From Oligoflexia bacterium (lineage in GTDB: Bacteria > Bdellovibrionota > UBA1018): a DNA stretch of 64,000 bases. Positions 24,664 through 33,518 of this stretch are shown in pieces. A program made the position numbers and the translations under genes. Position 1 is the stretch's first letter. Every line of letters starts with the position of its first letter. The stretch covers positions 1-64,000 of the forward strand of contig CAITVN010000207.1 in assembly GCA_903895855.1 (NCBI GenBank), read 5' to 3'. The notes beneath the pieces are model-generated. The model saw nothing but the letters and a program-made list of their open reading frames with translations, was not told the origin of the DNA and ran no database searches.

Positions 24664-24888
24664 CTACACTTGCCCTTGGTCGAAATCTCTATCCATGACC
24701 GTTTTTCTACCGTCAGATTTTGCACTTTCGATGGCTTTGTCGCACAATTCTGCCACTTTTGCTGAGAGTTTTTCCATGACAGCTGCTGAGGTGTTCATTT
24801 GTGATTTGCCACGAATGTAGTTTTTGATTTTTGAAGCAACAACTAGAACTTCTTGGCCTGATTCGGTGGTGGTTTCATTTTCTGACAT
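24664..24888 (-). CDS. Bacterial histone-fold protein (Bdellovibrio HBb/Bd0055-like)
   Basis: A 74-aa protein with the histone helix-strand-helix pattern: SKIKNYIRGK (alpha 1), MNTSAAVMEKLSAKVAELCDKA (long alpha 2, with a TSAA start), then DGRKTVMDRDF, where the RKTV-xx-xDF ending is the classic histone-fold close. The extra acidic N-terminal tail is ~14 residues. Bdellovibrio bacteriovorus has an abundant histone of this size that coats DNA end-on as a dimer. Similarity is judged from the pattern, not a search. The ribosome binding site is AAAGGAGAT and a good promoter lies upstream. It leads a histone-globin-ampG operon. Lys/Arg residues near both ends could contact DNA. Confidence 0.85.
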   Translation of the reverse strand: MSENETTTESGQEVLVVASKIKNYIRGKSQMNTSAAVMEKLSAKVAELCDKAIESAKSDGRKTVMDRDFDQGQV

Positions 24889-24909
24889 TTGAGTGATCTC
24901 CTTTTATGC

Positions 24910-24939
24910 GTTATACTGAAATTTTAACAACGATCTCAA
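24910..24939 (-). promoter_or_regulatory. Promoter of the histone operon
   Basis: TTGAGA (24939-24934), an 18-nt spacer and TATAAC (24915-24910) form a strong sigma70-like promoter about 20 nt upstream of ATG, with AAAGGAGAT between. This fits a highly expressed chromatin protein. Confidence 0.55.
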
Positions 24940-25015
24940 TTCATTGATGTCGACACGTCGGGCCCTTATGGTGCGATGTGAAAGGCAAAATCTGAGTCGT
25001 AGCTCTGATCGATAG

Positions 25016-25534
25016 CTATTCTTTCACTTCGAGAAGTTGAACTTCAAAAATGAGAGTCGCTTTAGGTGGAATGACTGGCGGACGACCGCCCTCACCATAA
25101 GCCATTTGATACGGAATGGTAAGCTTTCTTCTTCCGCCTACTTTCATTCCTTCAACTCCTTTGTCCCATCCTTGAATGACTTGGCCGCCACCCAGAGGGA
25201 ATGAAAAAGGCTGATCTCTGTCAACTGACGAATCAAATTTAGTGCCGTCTTTCAGCCAACCCGTGTAGTGCACTGATACCATTTTGCCGGTAGTAGCGAC
25301 GGTTCCGGTTCCGACTGCGAGGTCTTCGATCATGAGGTCGGTAGGGTCAGCTTCAACTTTTGCTGCCGTGCCTGCTTTTGCAGTTTCTGCAGTGGCCGCG
25401 CTCTTGGTCGCATCGTCAGTTTTTTTTGTGCAGGCATTGAAAGCAAGTGCCGACGCGACGAGGGTGACTAAAGTTGCAATTAGACTTAAATTGAGACGTA
25501 AAGTGTTTGGTTGTTTTTTGTTAAGTGTTTTCAT
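25016..25534 (-). CDS. FKBP-type peptidyl-prolyl isomerase lipoprotein
   Basis: A 172-aa protein. The signal peptide ends in a lipobox (ALAFNAC, Cys35), so the mature protein is probably a lipoprotein in the periplasm or outer membrane. After an Ala/Thr/Lys linker comes a complete FKBP domain: VSVHYTGWLKDGTKFDSS, FPLGGGQVIQGWDKGV, GMKVGGRRKLTIP, YGEGG and the closing LIFEVQLLEV. The aromatic pocket residues are present, so isomerase activity is expected. It probably assists folding of exported proteins. It is divergent from uppP. Confidence 0.92.
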   Translation of the reverse strand: MKTLNKKQPNTLRLNLSLIATLVTLVASALAFNACTKKTDDATKSAATAETAKAGTAAKVEADPTDLMIEDLAVGTGTVATTGKMVSVHYTGWLKDGTKFDSSVDRDQPFSFPLGGGQVIQGWDKGVEGMKVGGRRKLTIPYQMAYGEGGRPPVIPPKATLIFEVQLLEVKE

Positions 25535-25623
25535 AAGTTAAGCTGATAAGATCAACGAGTGTGAAAAAACTCAAGTAGAAATTATCAATTTTTTGAGTAA
25601 ACACGCAAAAGTGGGAGTCAACG

Positions 25624-26454
25624 ATGGCAGGTTTTGAGGCGCTTCTTTATGGTTTAGTTCAAGGGGTGGGTGAGTACCTACCGATTAGCAGTTCTGCTCA
25701 CTTGATCTTGCTGCCCAGATTTTTGAAGACTGAAGATCCGGGCATTGCTTTTGACGTTTTTTTGCACTTTGGGACGTTATTGGCCACTCTCGCGTATTTT
25801 TGGCGTGAATGGGCTTCATTTTTGTCAGTTTTGACAAAAAACACTCCGGGTGCGCCCCCAAAACCGTTTTTGTCGCGAATCAGCGACACTTCGGCTTCAG
25901 GTATTTCGTTGCTGCACCTCATTGTCGCGACATTTCCGGCCCTGATTATCGGAGGACTGGCCCACAAATTAATTGACCAGTATTTCAGAAGTAATGTGAC
26001 CATTGCGGCCGCACTTTTTGTGGGTGGAGGGCTTTTGGTTTATTTTGACCGGCGGGTGACTCGAGAGACTGACTTGAATTCACTCACGATCAAAGGGGCA
26101 TTCACCATCGGATTATTCCAGTGCCTGTCTCTGGTTTCTGGTTTCTCTCGAAGTGGTGCCACTTTAATTGGTGGCAGATTCTTGGGGCTAAATCGCAGTG
26201 CAGCGGCTAAAATGAGTTTTCTAATGTCTGCCCCAGTGACTGCTGCCGCGATCGTTTTTGAGTTTAGGCATTATAAAGAACTTCTGCACGGTTCAGTCGG
26301 AGCCACTGGTTTGTTGGTGGGCGGCTTTTCTGCTTTCTTCTTTGGTGCCATCGCCATTGGTGGCCTCATGAAACTGATTAAGACGCGGGGGTTTGGAGTC
26401 TTTTTTGCTTACCGTGCAATCTTGGCGGCAGTGATCATTTTCGTGCTCGACTGA
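25624..26454 (+). CDS. uppP: Undecaprenyl-diphosphatase UppP/BacA
   Basis: A 276-aa polytopic membrane protein. Motif 1 (GVGEYLPISSSAHL) and motif 2 (SGFSRSGATLIGGRFLGL) are complete, including the Glu, His, Ser and Arg residues used for catalysis. It dephosphorylates undecaprenyl pyrophosphate to recycle the lipid carrier for peptidoglycan and other envelope polymers. The ribosome binding site is GGGAG, 8 nt before ATG. Its 3' end overlaps the convergent LOG-family gene by 46 bp. Confidence 0.95.
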   Translation: MAGFEALLYGLVQGVGEYLPISSSAHLILLPRFLKTEDPGIAFDVFLHFGTLLATLAYFWREWASFLSVLTKNTPGAPPKPFLSRISDTSASGISLLHLIVATFPALIIGGLAHKLIDQYFRSNVTIAAALFVGGGLLVYFDRRVTRETDLNSLTIKGAFTIGLFQCLSLVSGFSRSGATLIGGRFLGLNRSAAAKMSFLMSAPVTAAAIVFEFRHYKELLHGSVGATGLLVGGFSAFFFGAIAIGGLMKLIKTRGFGVFFAYRAILAAVIIFVLD

Positions 26455-27209
26455 ATCACCGAAAGTGTCTCGTCGATGCTATCGGTCAGGGTCATCAAGT
26501 CTAGGTGTTCGGGCGCGATGGTTCCTAATGGAACTCCCGCATCTTTTAGCCAATTGTAAAAAGGCTTCCAGAACTGTGTTCCAAATAAAATAATCGGAAA
26601 AGGCTCAATTTTCTTAGTCTGAATCAGCGTCAGGGCCTCGCCCAACTCGTCGAGAGTTCCGAACCCGCCCGGAAAAAAAACAAACGCCGACGAATACTTG
26701 ATGAGCATGACTTTTCTCACGAAAAAATAATGAAAGTGCATCGACTCGTCGAGGTAGCGGTTGGGTTTGTACTCGTTGGGTAACTGAATGGTGCAGCCAA
26801 TCGATTGCGGTGTTTGGTTGGCCTTTGCCGATGGAGTCTTCGATGGCTTCAGGCGTTTCTGGCCTTTTTTGGCGCCTCGGTTGGCGGCTTGCATGATGCT
26901 TGGGCCACCACCGGTGAGAACTGACATTCCCTCTGAGGCGAGCGCCATTCCTAACGTTTCGGCGGCCTTGCAGTAAGTGTCTTTATCTGAAATGCGTGAT
27001 GATCCAAAAATTGAAATGAGCGGAACTTGGCCATTAGAAAAATGGTGAAAGGTCTTAAAACCTTTGATGAACTCTTTGTGAATGCGCGACGCTCGGGCGA
27101 GTTCGGTGCTCATGCCGTTCTTCGCCGTGGGCTTCGCTTTTTTAGCTCTCACGGCATGAGATTTTTTTGTTTTTTGGGTTACTTGATTTTTAAGGTGGTA
27201 TTGGCTCAT
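26409..27209 (-). CDS. LOG family protein (Rossmann fold, nucleoside monophosphate phosphoribohydrolase-like)
   Basis: About 266 aa from the start chosen. Family marks are ISIFGSSRI, LTGGGPSIMQAANRGA (the GGGxGxM-like signature) and FFPGGFGTLDELGEALTLIQ (PGGxGTxxE). In plants and actinobacteria LOG proteins release cytokinin or nucleobases from nucleotides; the bacterial substrate is often AMP-like. A Lys/Pro-rich insertion follows the signature. The start is ambiguous: ATG 27209 would overlap the start of the divergent radical SAM gene, and ATG 27113 just before the conserved core is equally possible. The 3' end overlaps uppP by 46 bp. Confidence 0.82.
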   Translation of the reverse strand: MSQYHLKNQVTQKTKKSHAVRAKKAKPTAKNGMSTELARASRIHKEFIKGFKTFHHFSNGQVPLISIFGSSRISDKDTYCKAAETLGMALASEGMSVLTGGGPSIMQAANRGAKKGQKRLKPSKTPSAKANQTPQSIGCTIQLPNEYKPNRYLDESMHFHYFFVRKVMLIKYSSAFVFFPGGFGTLDELGEALTLIQTKKIEPFPIILFGTQFWKPFYNWLKDAGVPLGTIAPEHLDLMTLTDSIDETLSVIQSSTKMITAAKIAR

Positions 27210-27210
27210 C

Positions 27211-29157
27211 ATGCGAGTCTTTCTCATTACTCCGCCGATGGCGCAAGTCAATACGCCATACCCAGCGACGGCATTCTTGTGTGGATTTCTGCGATCGAAG
27301 GGTATCGCGTGCGAGCAAGATGACTTGTCGCTCAAGTTATTTCTCAAGCTTTTTTCAAAACCAAGCCTTGCCCAATTGGTAAATGAACTTCGTGAGAAAA
27401 AAAGCCAAGGCGAAACCCGAGCAAAAACCCTGACTCGGGCCGGAGAACTGTTTCTCGCTAACGAACAGGCTATTCTTCGCTGGATTGATCCAGTCATTGA
27501 GTTTTTGCAGGGAAAAGCACCTAACTTGGCCTATGCGCTTTCGTTAGGCGACTGGCTTCCGACAGGGGTCACCAGCGAACAGACATTCTCGAATTATGAA
27601 GCCGCCGGGGCAGAGGCCGGAGTTGAGGGGCAACTGACTTGGGCATTTGGAGCGCTCGGTATCACCGATCGAGCCCGGCATTTAGCCACTCTCTTTATTG
27701 ACGATTTGGCCGAAGTTTATCGGTGCGAAGTCGATTCTCGTTTTGGATTGTCACGGTACGGTGAAAAACTCTCGGCCAGTCAGGCTGATTTTTCTCGAAT
27801 AATGAGTGAACTCGACGCGTTCACGGCAAATCCTAATTTTATTGAACGCAGCCTCATGGGTTTAGTTGAAGAAGCTCTTGAACGCGTAAAACCCGATTTT
27901 CTGGCTCTTACCGTGCCTTTTCCCGGTAATTTATTAGGTGCGCTTCAGATTGCTGCACACGCAAAAAGGTTGAACCCCAAGCTCGTGATTGCGATGGGCG
28001 GCGGGTTTGTGAATACCGAACTTCGAGATTTGACTGATCAGAGGCTTTTTCAATTCATCGATTACTTGAGTTTCGATGATGGTGAAATTCCGCTTTATCA
28101 ATTGATTACTGATTCGGTTCAGCTCGTGCGCACGGCGACGAAATCAGTGACCGTGTCAGAGGCCTTGAAGTCTCAAGGTGCAGCGTCGGTTACGACTAGA
28201 AACGTTGAGTTTTCTTTGAAAAATTTTTCTGGCCCAAGCTATGTGGGATTGCCGCTTTCAGAGTACGTGGGGCTTTTTGAGCTACTCAATCCGATGCACC
28301 GGCTTTGGTCTGAAGTTCGGTGGAACAAGATCATGGTGGCTCACGGCTGTTACTGGAAAAAATGCCGATTTTGCGACACGACTCTCGATTACATTTCTCG
28401 CTATGAGCCAGCCGAGGCAGTCGGTCTAGTCGATCAAGTTGAGCGCTTGATCGGCGAGACGGGGTCGCGCGGATTTCACTTGGTCGACGAAGCAGCGCCT
28501 CCGGCCTTGCTGAAAGCTTTTTCTAGTGAAGTGAATCGACGAAACCTGGCACTCAGTTGGTGGGGTAATCTGCGATTTGAAAAAAGTTTCACGCCGGCAC
28601 TTTGTCAAGAGTTGGCGAGATCGGGCTGCATTGCTGTCACTGGCGGGTTAGAGGTTGCTTCTGATCGGTTGCTTAAGCTCATGAATAAAGGTGTCAGTAT
28701 TGAAAGTGTTGCGCGTGTTACCAAGGCGTTTACCGATTCGGGAATCTTAGTGCACGCGTATCTGATGTATGGGTTTCCGACTCAAACCGAGCAAGAGACG
28801 ATCGATTCACTCGAATTGGTGCGGCAGCTCTTTGAAGCAGGTTGTTTGCAATCAGCGTATTGGCATCGATTCTCGGCAACGGCGCATAGTGAGATTGGGC
28901 AAAATCCGACTGAGTTTAAAATTCACCTGTTGCCGGTAGAGGTTCCGTCAGCGGGTCTGTTTGCGCGTAATGACTTGGTGTTTGAAGATGCGACTCAGGT
29001 TGACCACGACCGTCTAGGTAAGGGGCTTAATAAGGCGCTTTACAATTACATGCACGGCATGGGGTTAGATGAAGACGTGAGGCACTGGTTTGAATTCAAG
29101 GCGCCGAAATCGCTCGTGCCTAAGAAAAGAATTCAAATGGCTTTGCCGTCAAATTAG
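27211..29157 (+). CDS. B12-binding-domain radical SAM protein
   Basis: A 648-aa protein beginning MRVFLITPPMAQ, as in cobalamin-type radical SAM enzymes. Residues ~230-280 resemble the B12-binding domain (FLALTVPFPGNLLGALQIA, IAMGGGFVNTELR). The [4Fe-4S] motif is GCYWKKCRFCDTT (CX3CXXC spacing with an extra residue pattern), followed by GFHLVDEAAPP and later SGCIAVTGGLEVASDRLL. The substrate is unknown; relatives include methyltransferases and uncharacterised enzymes. A possible GGTGG ribosome binding site precedes ATG. It is divergent from the LOG gene with essentially no intergenic space. Confidence 0.82.
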   Translation: MRVFLITPPMAQVNTPYPATAFLCGFLRSKGIACEQDDLSLKLFLKLFSKPSLAQLVNELREKKSQGETRAKTLTRAGELFLANEQAILRWIDPVIEFLQGKAPNLAYALSLGDWLPTGVTSEQTFSNYEAAGAEAGVEGQLTWAFGALGITDRARHLATLFIDDLAEVYRCEVDSRFGLSRYGEKLSASQADFSRIMSELDAFTANPNFIERSLMGLVEEALERVKPDFLALTVPFPGNLLGALQIAAHAKRLNPKLVIAMGGGFVNTELRDLTDQRLFQFIDYLSFDDGEIPLYQLITDSVQLVRTATKSVTVSEALKSQGAASVTTRNVEFSLKNFSGPSYVGLPLSEYVGLFELLNPMHRLWSEVRWNKIMVAHGCYWKKCRFCDTTLDYISRYEPAEAVGLVDQVERLIGETGSRGFHLVDEAAPPALLKAFSSEVNRRNLALSWWGNLRFEKSFTPALCQELARSGCIAVTGGLEVASDRLLKLMNKGVSIESVARVTKAFTDSGILVHAYLMYGFPTQTEQETIDSLELVRQLFEAGCLQSAYWHRFSATAHSEIGQNPTEFKIHLLPVEVPSAGLFARNDLVFEDATQVDHDRLGKGLNKALYNYMHGMGLDEDVRHWFEFKAPKSLVPKKRIQMALPSN

Positions 29158-29174
29158 AGGCGATTCGCCAGTGG

Positions 29175-29498
29175 TTATTTCTTTGGATTCTTTTTTGAAT
29201 TTGCGGGCGAGTCGCCACTGGTGTCTTCAATTAGCCCGGCTTCTACTCTTGCTTGAATTTCCATCGCATCATCTTGTGCTTTTAAAAGTGTGGCTTTCTT
29301 CAATTCAACGTTTTTCTGTCGGCCTTCTGCGAGTAACTGCTCAATAGCGTGAAGCTCGTCTTCGAGTTCCCATTTTGAGATGAGCATGATGGCAAGGTCT
29401 TCATGGGTTTCAGGAGCCTTCATGCTCTCATGAACTTTGAGTTTGTGGCGAATACCAAGGCTACGCTTGATAACGGCTAACTTCTGTAGTTTGTCCAT
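29175..29498 (-). CDS. Small coiled-coil hypothetical protein
   Basis: A 107-aa protein rich in Lys, Glu and Leu, with a heptad-like helical middle (EDELHAIEQLLAEGRQKNVE) and a disordered Ser/Asn/Lys tail. No signal peptide or family is recognised. The ATG lies about 8 nt behind a TATACT that could be a -10, which would make a very short leader. It is convergent with the radical SAM gene, with 17 bp between the stops. Confidence 0.5.
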   Translation of the reverse strand: MDKLQKLAVIKRSLGIRHKLKVHESMKAPETHEDLAIMLISKWELEDELHAIEQLLAEGRQKNVELKKATLLKAQDDAMEIQARVEAGLIEDTSGDSPANSKKNPKK

Positions 29499-29534
29499 GT
29501 CGTTCAGTATATCTTGATTGGTGTCTTAAAAATA

Positions 29535-29569
29535 GTAAAAGGCGATCAGAGAACCTGATCGCCTTTTAC
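29535..29569. terminator. Orphan rho-independent terminator hairpin
   Basis: A perfect 15-bp stem (GTAAAAGGCGATCAG with its complement) and a 5-nt loop, with A/T tracts on both sides, so it could work in either direction. It lies upstream of the minus-strand gene at 29175-29498, and no gene reads into it from the right. Confidence 0.8.
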
Positions 29570-29932
29570 ATTAAACCGACCTCAGGGTAGGGGGTTAGGG
29601 GGTGGGGGGGGAACCCTGCTGCCGGTCACATCTGTATTCTGAAATAGTACTATTGCAGACGCTGTGCCAACTATGACGCATTAAGTCGGCGGCTTTGATT
29701 TCAGTGAGTTACGTCTAATGATCGCCGGTGCTCTAGAGTCTGTTTTGGAAGATTTTACAGTCAGGTGTTTAGTCTTTAGACAGAACGTTTATTCTGCCAA
29801 CTGGTCATCTCTTGCCACCTCACGGGTGGGTCATTTTTGACGCCTTCACAATCGATTCACGATCGTACAATCTATTGATAAGGTGCTTCATTCGCCTGAG
29901 TGAAGAGTTTTTAAATATAAGGGGAGTAATAA
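29570..29932. other. Gene-free stretch between terminator and secreted-protein gene
   Basis: It contains a G-rich run at 29585-29611 with four G-tracts separated by 1-3 nt. AT-rich sequence follows, probably including the promoter of the next gene (e.g. TACAAT at 29866-29871). No ORF with a ribosome binding site was seen. A small RNA ending at the terminator on its left is possible but unproven. Confidence 0.4.
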
Positions 29933-30610
29933 ATGAAAAACTTTAATAGATTGACGGGTTTAGTTCTATTCACTGGCTTGCTGGCCTCAGTCGGTACGGT
30001 GTTTGCTGCCGATGGCCAGGTCTTCTGTTTGTCTGATGAGCAGTCTTCGGGCTCGTACAACTGTCTGGTTGAGTCGTACACGTTTGCCAGTAAGAACAAG
30101 GGTGATTATGAACTGAATTTAACTGACTTTGCTGTTTACCGTAAGGGTGCGACTGAGAATACGGTGAAAACGATTAAAGTCAACGCACCTATTAATGGTG
30201 GAAATTACGGTGAAGTGGCAAAAAAGAAATGCGAGGATTACGCAAAATCGAAGAATGGAGTGAATGCAAAACTTCAAAACTCACCAACCTACGAGACGAT
30301 CGAAAACGTGTACAGTTGGGTGATTGGCTGTCAGTACGAAGTGCCTGAATGTGAGGAGGGAACCTTGGTTAAAGGGGGCAAATGCCGGGTGGTAGATCTG
30401 TCGAAGAAGAAAGCGTTCGTCAATTTCAATAAGACGTTGAATCAGCGAAAATTTTGGATTGACCCCACTTATTATAATGGTATTTTTGCTTTTGGCTACA
30501 TGGAAACTGAGATGGTGCCCGCTTGTCGGGCTGGCACTCATAAGGTTTCACAAAGCAGTACTGGATTTGTGAATCTCGGAGGCAAAGCCACCTGCTTGAT
30601 CAATAAGTAA
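29933..30610 (+). CDS. Secreted cysteine-containing protein, unknown function
   Basis: A 225-aa protein with a typical signal peptide (cleavage near VFAAD, residue 26). The mature part has at least eight cysteines, some in pairs likely to form disulfides (CEEGTLVKGGKC resembles a small Cys-loop module). There are no membrane segments and no recognised domain. A good ribosome binding site (GGGGAG) precedes ATG. It is followed by a bidirectional terminator shared with the convergent aconitase gene. Confidence 0.65.
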   Translation: MKNFNRLTGLVLFTGLLASVGTVFAADGQVFCLSDEQSSGSYNCLVESYTFASKNKGDYELNLTDFAVYRKGATENTVKTIKVNAPINGGNYGEVAKKKCEDYAKSKNGVNAKLQNSPTYETIENVYSWVIGCQYEVPECEEGTLVKGGKCRVVDLSKKKAFVNFNKTLNQRKFWIDPTYYNGIFAFGYMETEMVPACRAGTHKVSQSSTGFVNLGGKATCLINK

Positions 30611-30645
30611 TTGTGATTCAACTAGAATAGAAAAAATAGAATAAA

Positions 30646-30692
30646 AAAACCTGGCATCTTCGAGTCGTGTTGACTTGAGAATGCCAGGTTTT
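30646..30692. terminator. Bidirectional terminator between secreted-protein and acnA genes
   Basis: AAAACCTGGCAT (30646-30657) pairs with ATGCCAGGTTTT (30681-30692), with a smaller internal stem. U-tracts exist in both directions. Confidence 0.8.
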
Positions 30693-30719
30693 CAATTTTC
30701 GTGAGGCTCTTTTTGTGCC

Positions 30720-33518
30720 TTATTGGCAAGCTTGTCTGAGCACGTAAGGCAAGATGCCACCGTGCTTGTAGTACTCAACTTCGTTTGGCGTGTCGATTCG
30801 CGAGAGCGCCGTGAATGATTTCACTTTGCCATTGGCATCGGTGGCCTTCACGGTCACTTTTGAGCCTGGAGTTAACGAGGCGAGTCCTTCAAAGTCAAAG
30901 AACTCTTCGCCGTTTAGGCCCAGTGAGGCCGCGTTTTCGCCAGCTAAGAACTGTAGCGGCAAGATACCCATGCCGACTAAGTTCGAACGGTGAATGCGCT
31001 CAAAACTTTCGGCGATCACGGCTTTAATGCCGAGAAGTTTTGGCCCTTTGGCAGCCCAGTCACGCGACGAACCGGTGCCGTATTCTTTACCGGCGATTAC
31101 GATGAGTGCGACTCCGTCAGCTTGGTATTTTGCTGAAGCGTCGAAAATGCTCATCTGTGTGTTGGTTGGCAAGTGTCTTGAAACACCTCCTTCAACACCC
31201 GGAACGAGAAAGTTCTTCAAGCGCACATTCGCAAACGTACCACGAACCATGACTTCATGGTTTCCGCGACGAGCACCATACGAATTGAAGTCTTCGGGTT
31301 TCACGCCAAGCTTCATGAGGTATTCTCCGGCCGACGATTTTTTGTTGAATGAACCGGCAGGCGAAATGTGGTCAGTTGTCACCGAATCGCCTAAGTGAGC
31401 GAGTACGCGTGCTTTCTTGATGTCGCTGACGGGTGCAGGCTTGGCTTGCAATCCATCAAAGAATGGGGGTTCTTTGATGTAAGTCGAAGAGTTATCCCAT
31501 TGATAGAGCTCACCAGTTGGTACTTTAAGGCCTTGCCAGTTTTCGTCACCCGAAAAGACGTCAGCGTAACTGCGCTTAAACTGAGTTGACGTGACAAACT
31601 TCGTGACCGTGGCAGCGACTTCTTCGTTGGTTGGCCAGATGTCTTTCAAAAACACAGGTTTTCCGGCCGAATCTAAGCCCAGAGCGTCTTTTGATAAATC
31701 GAGATTCACGTTACCCGCAAGTGCGTAAGCGACAACGAGTGGCGGTGATGCCAAGTAGTTCGCACGAACTTGGGTGTGCACGCGACCTTCGAAGTTTCGG
31801 TTACCCGAAAGAACCGAGGCCACCGAGAGATTTGAATCGGTAATCGCTTTTGCAATGTGATCGGGTAGCGGCCCGCTATTGCCGATACAAGTCGTGCAAC
31901 CATAACCGACAACGTGAAACTTCAGCGCTTCAAGTGAAGTGAGTAACTCCGCTTCTTGTAAATAGTCGGTCACGACTTTTGAGCCTGGGGCTAAACTTGT
32001 TTTTACCCAAGGTTTCACTTTCATGCCTTTTGCGGCAGCGTTTCGCGCAAGCAAGCCAGCGGCCATGAGCACTGACGGATTTGACGTGTTCGTGCAGCTC
32101 GTGATCGCAGCGATCACGACTGAACCGTGACAGAGGTTGTACTGATTGCCAGCTGGGTCTTTGACAGCGTTCACTTTACCTAGATCACCGAGTGCGGCGT
32201 CAGGGTGAGCGGCCATGGTCTCAGGCGAGGCCGTGTAACGATCAGCGTTTGATTCGCTCCAGCTTGAGACTTTTGCAGCGTCAACCGATGCGAGGTCTTT
32301 AGCCAAGTACGTGGCGGTGAGTTTTCTAAATGAAGTGCGAACCGCTGAAAGGTTCACGCGGTCTTGCGGTCTTGCTGGACCCGCCAAGCTTGGCTCAACT
32401 TTCGAGAGGTCGAGTTCGAGCGTGTCTGAGTAGAGGGGTTCAGCTTGGCCGGCTGTGTACCAGAGGCCTTGCTCTTTATAGTAAGCTTCAGCAATTTTTG
32501 CTTTTTCATCACGGCCCGTGAGGCGCATGAAATCACAAGTGACTTCATCGATCGGAAAAATACCGCAAGTGGCACCATACTCTGGAGCCATGTTTGCAAT
32601 CGTTGCGCGGTCGGCGAGAGTCAAGTGAGCCAAGCCTGGGCCATAAAATTCGACGAATTTGCCGACAACACCTTTTTTACGTAGCATTTGTGTAACGGTC
32701 AATACCAGGTCAGTCGCGGTCATGCCGGCCGACAATTTGCCAGTGAGTTTGAATCCGACGACTGGCGGAATGAGCATCGTGCAAGGTTGGCCAAGTAGAG
32801 CAGCCTCAGCTTCGATGCCGCCGACGCCCCAACCCAAGACACCTAATCCGTTGATCATGGTGGTATGTGAATCGGTGCCGACTAACGTGTCTGGGTAAAG
32901 CCAGTTGTCGCCATTAGCTGCTTTTCGAGTCATCGCAAGGTGTGCGAGAAACTCGAGGTTCACTTGGTGTACGATGCCGGTATCGGGCGGTACGACTCTG
33001 AAATCTTGAAATGCGTTTTGTCCCCAACGTAAGAATTCATAGCGCTCTTTATTGCGATCAAACTCAAGTTGAGCGTTAGTCTTAATGGCGGTTGAAGTGC
33101 CAAATTCGTCGACTTGAACCGAGTGATCGATCACGAGATCGGCTGGTTGAAGCGGGTTAATGCGTGAGGTTGATCCACCCAATTTCTTAATGGCTCCTCG
33201 CATCGCTGCTAAGTCTGCGACCGCAGGCACGCCCGTGAAATCTTGAAGCAGCACGCGCGCTGGCATGAATTGAATTTCGGTGTCTGGCTCAATCTTTGGA
33301 TTCCAGTGTGAAAGCGCTTCGATGTCTTTCTTTTTCACGGCGATACCATCTTCGTTTCGAAGTAGGTTTTCGAGAAGAATTTTTAGTGAAAACGGAAGTT
33401 TTTCAGCGTGGCCAACTTTATGGGCCAAGAATTTCTTCAATGAGTGAAAATGGTAGGTTTTACCATCAACGGTTAACTGCGAATGGGTCTGGAAGCTGTT
33501 AAGATTGTTCGTATTCAT
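30720..33518 (-). CDS. acnA: Aconitate hydratase A
   Basis: A 932-aa protein, slightly longer than E. coli AcnA (891). The cluster cysteines are in TSCTNTSNP and GCTTCIGNSG. Further family blocks are VGTDSHTTMINGLGV, DHISPAGSF and GTGSSRDWAAKG in the swivel domain. It interconverts citrate and isocitrate in the TCA cycle. The gene is monocistronic, transcribed away from giant inverted repeat C and convergent with the secreted-protein gene. Confidence 0.97.
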   Translation of the reverse strand: MNTNNLNSFQTHSQLTVDGKTYHFHSLKKFLAHKVGHAEKLPFSLKILLENLLRNEDGIAVKKKDIEALSHWNPKIEPDTEIQFMPARVLLQDFTGVPAVADLAAMRGAIKKLGGSTSRINPLQPADLVIDHSVQVDEFGTSTAIKTNAQLEFDRNKERYEFLRWGQNAFQDFRVVPPDTGIVHQVNLEFLAHLAMTRKAANGDNWLYPDTLVGTDSHTTMINGLGVLGWGVGGIEAEAALLGQPCTMLIPPVVGFKLTGKLSAGMTATDLVLTVTQMLRKKGVVGKFVEFYGPGLAHLTLADRATIANMAPEYGATCGIFPIDEVTCDFMRLTGRDEKAKIAEAYYKEQGLWYTAGQAEPLYSDTLELDLSKVEPSLAGPARPQDRVNLSAVRTSFRKLTATYLAKDLASVDAAKVSSWSESNADRYTASPETMAAHPDAALGDLGKVNAVKDPAGNQYNLCHGSVVIAAITSCTNTSNPSVLMAAGLLARNAAAKGMKVKPWVKTSLAPGSKVVTDYLQEAELLTSLEALKFHVVGYGCTTCIGNSGPLPDHIAKAITDSNLSVASVLSGNRNFEGRVHTQVRANYLASPPLVVAYALAGNVNLDLSKDALGLDSAGKPVFLKDIWPTNEEVAATVTKFVTSTQFKRSYADVFSGDENWQGLKVPTGELYQWDNSSTYIKEPPFFDGLQAKPAPVSDIKKARVLAHLGDSVTTDHISPAGSFNKKSSAGEYLMKLGVKPEDFNSYGARRGNHEVMVRGTFANVRLKNFLVPGVEGGVSRHLPTNTQMSIFDASAKYQADGVALIVIAGKEYGTGSSRDWAAKGPKLLGIKAVIAESFERIHRSNLVGMGILPLQFLAGENAASLGLNGEEFFDFEGLASLTPGSKVTVKATDANGKVKSFTALSRIDTPNEVEYYKHGGILPYVLRQACQ

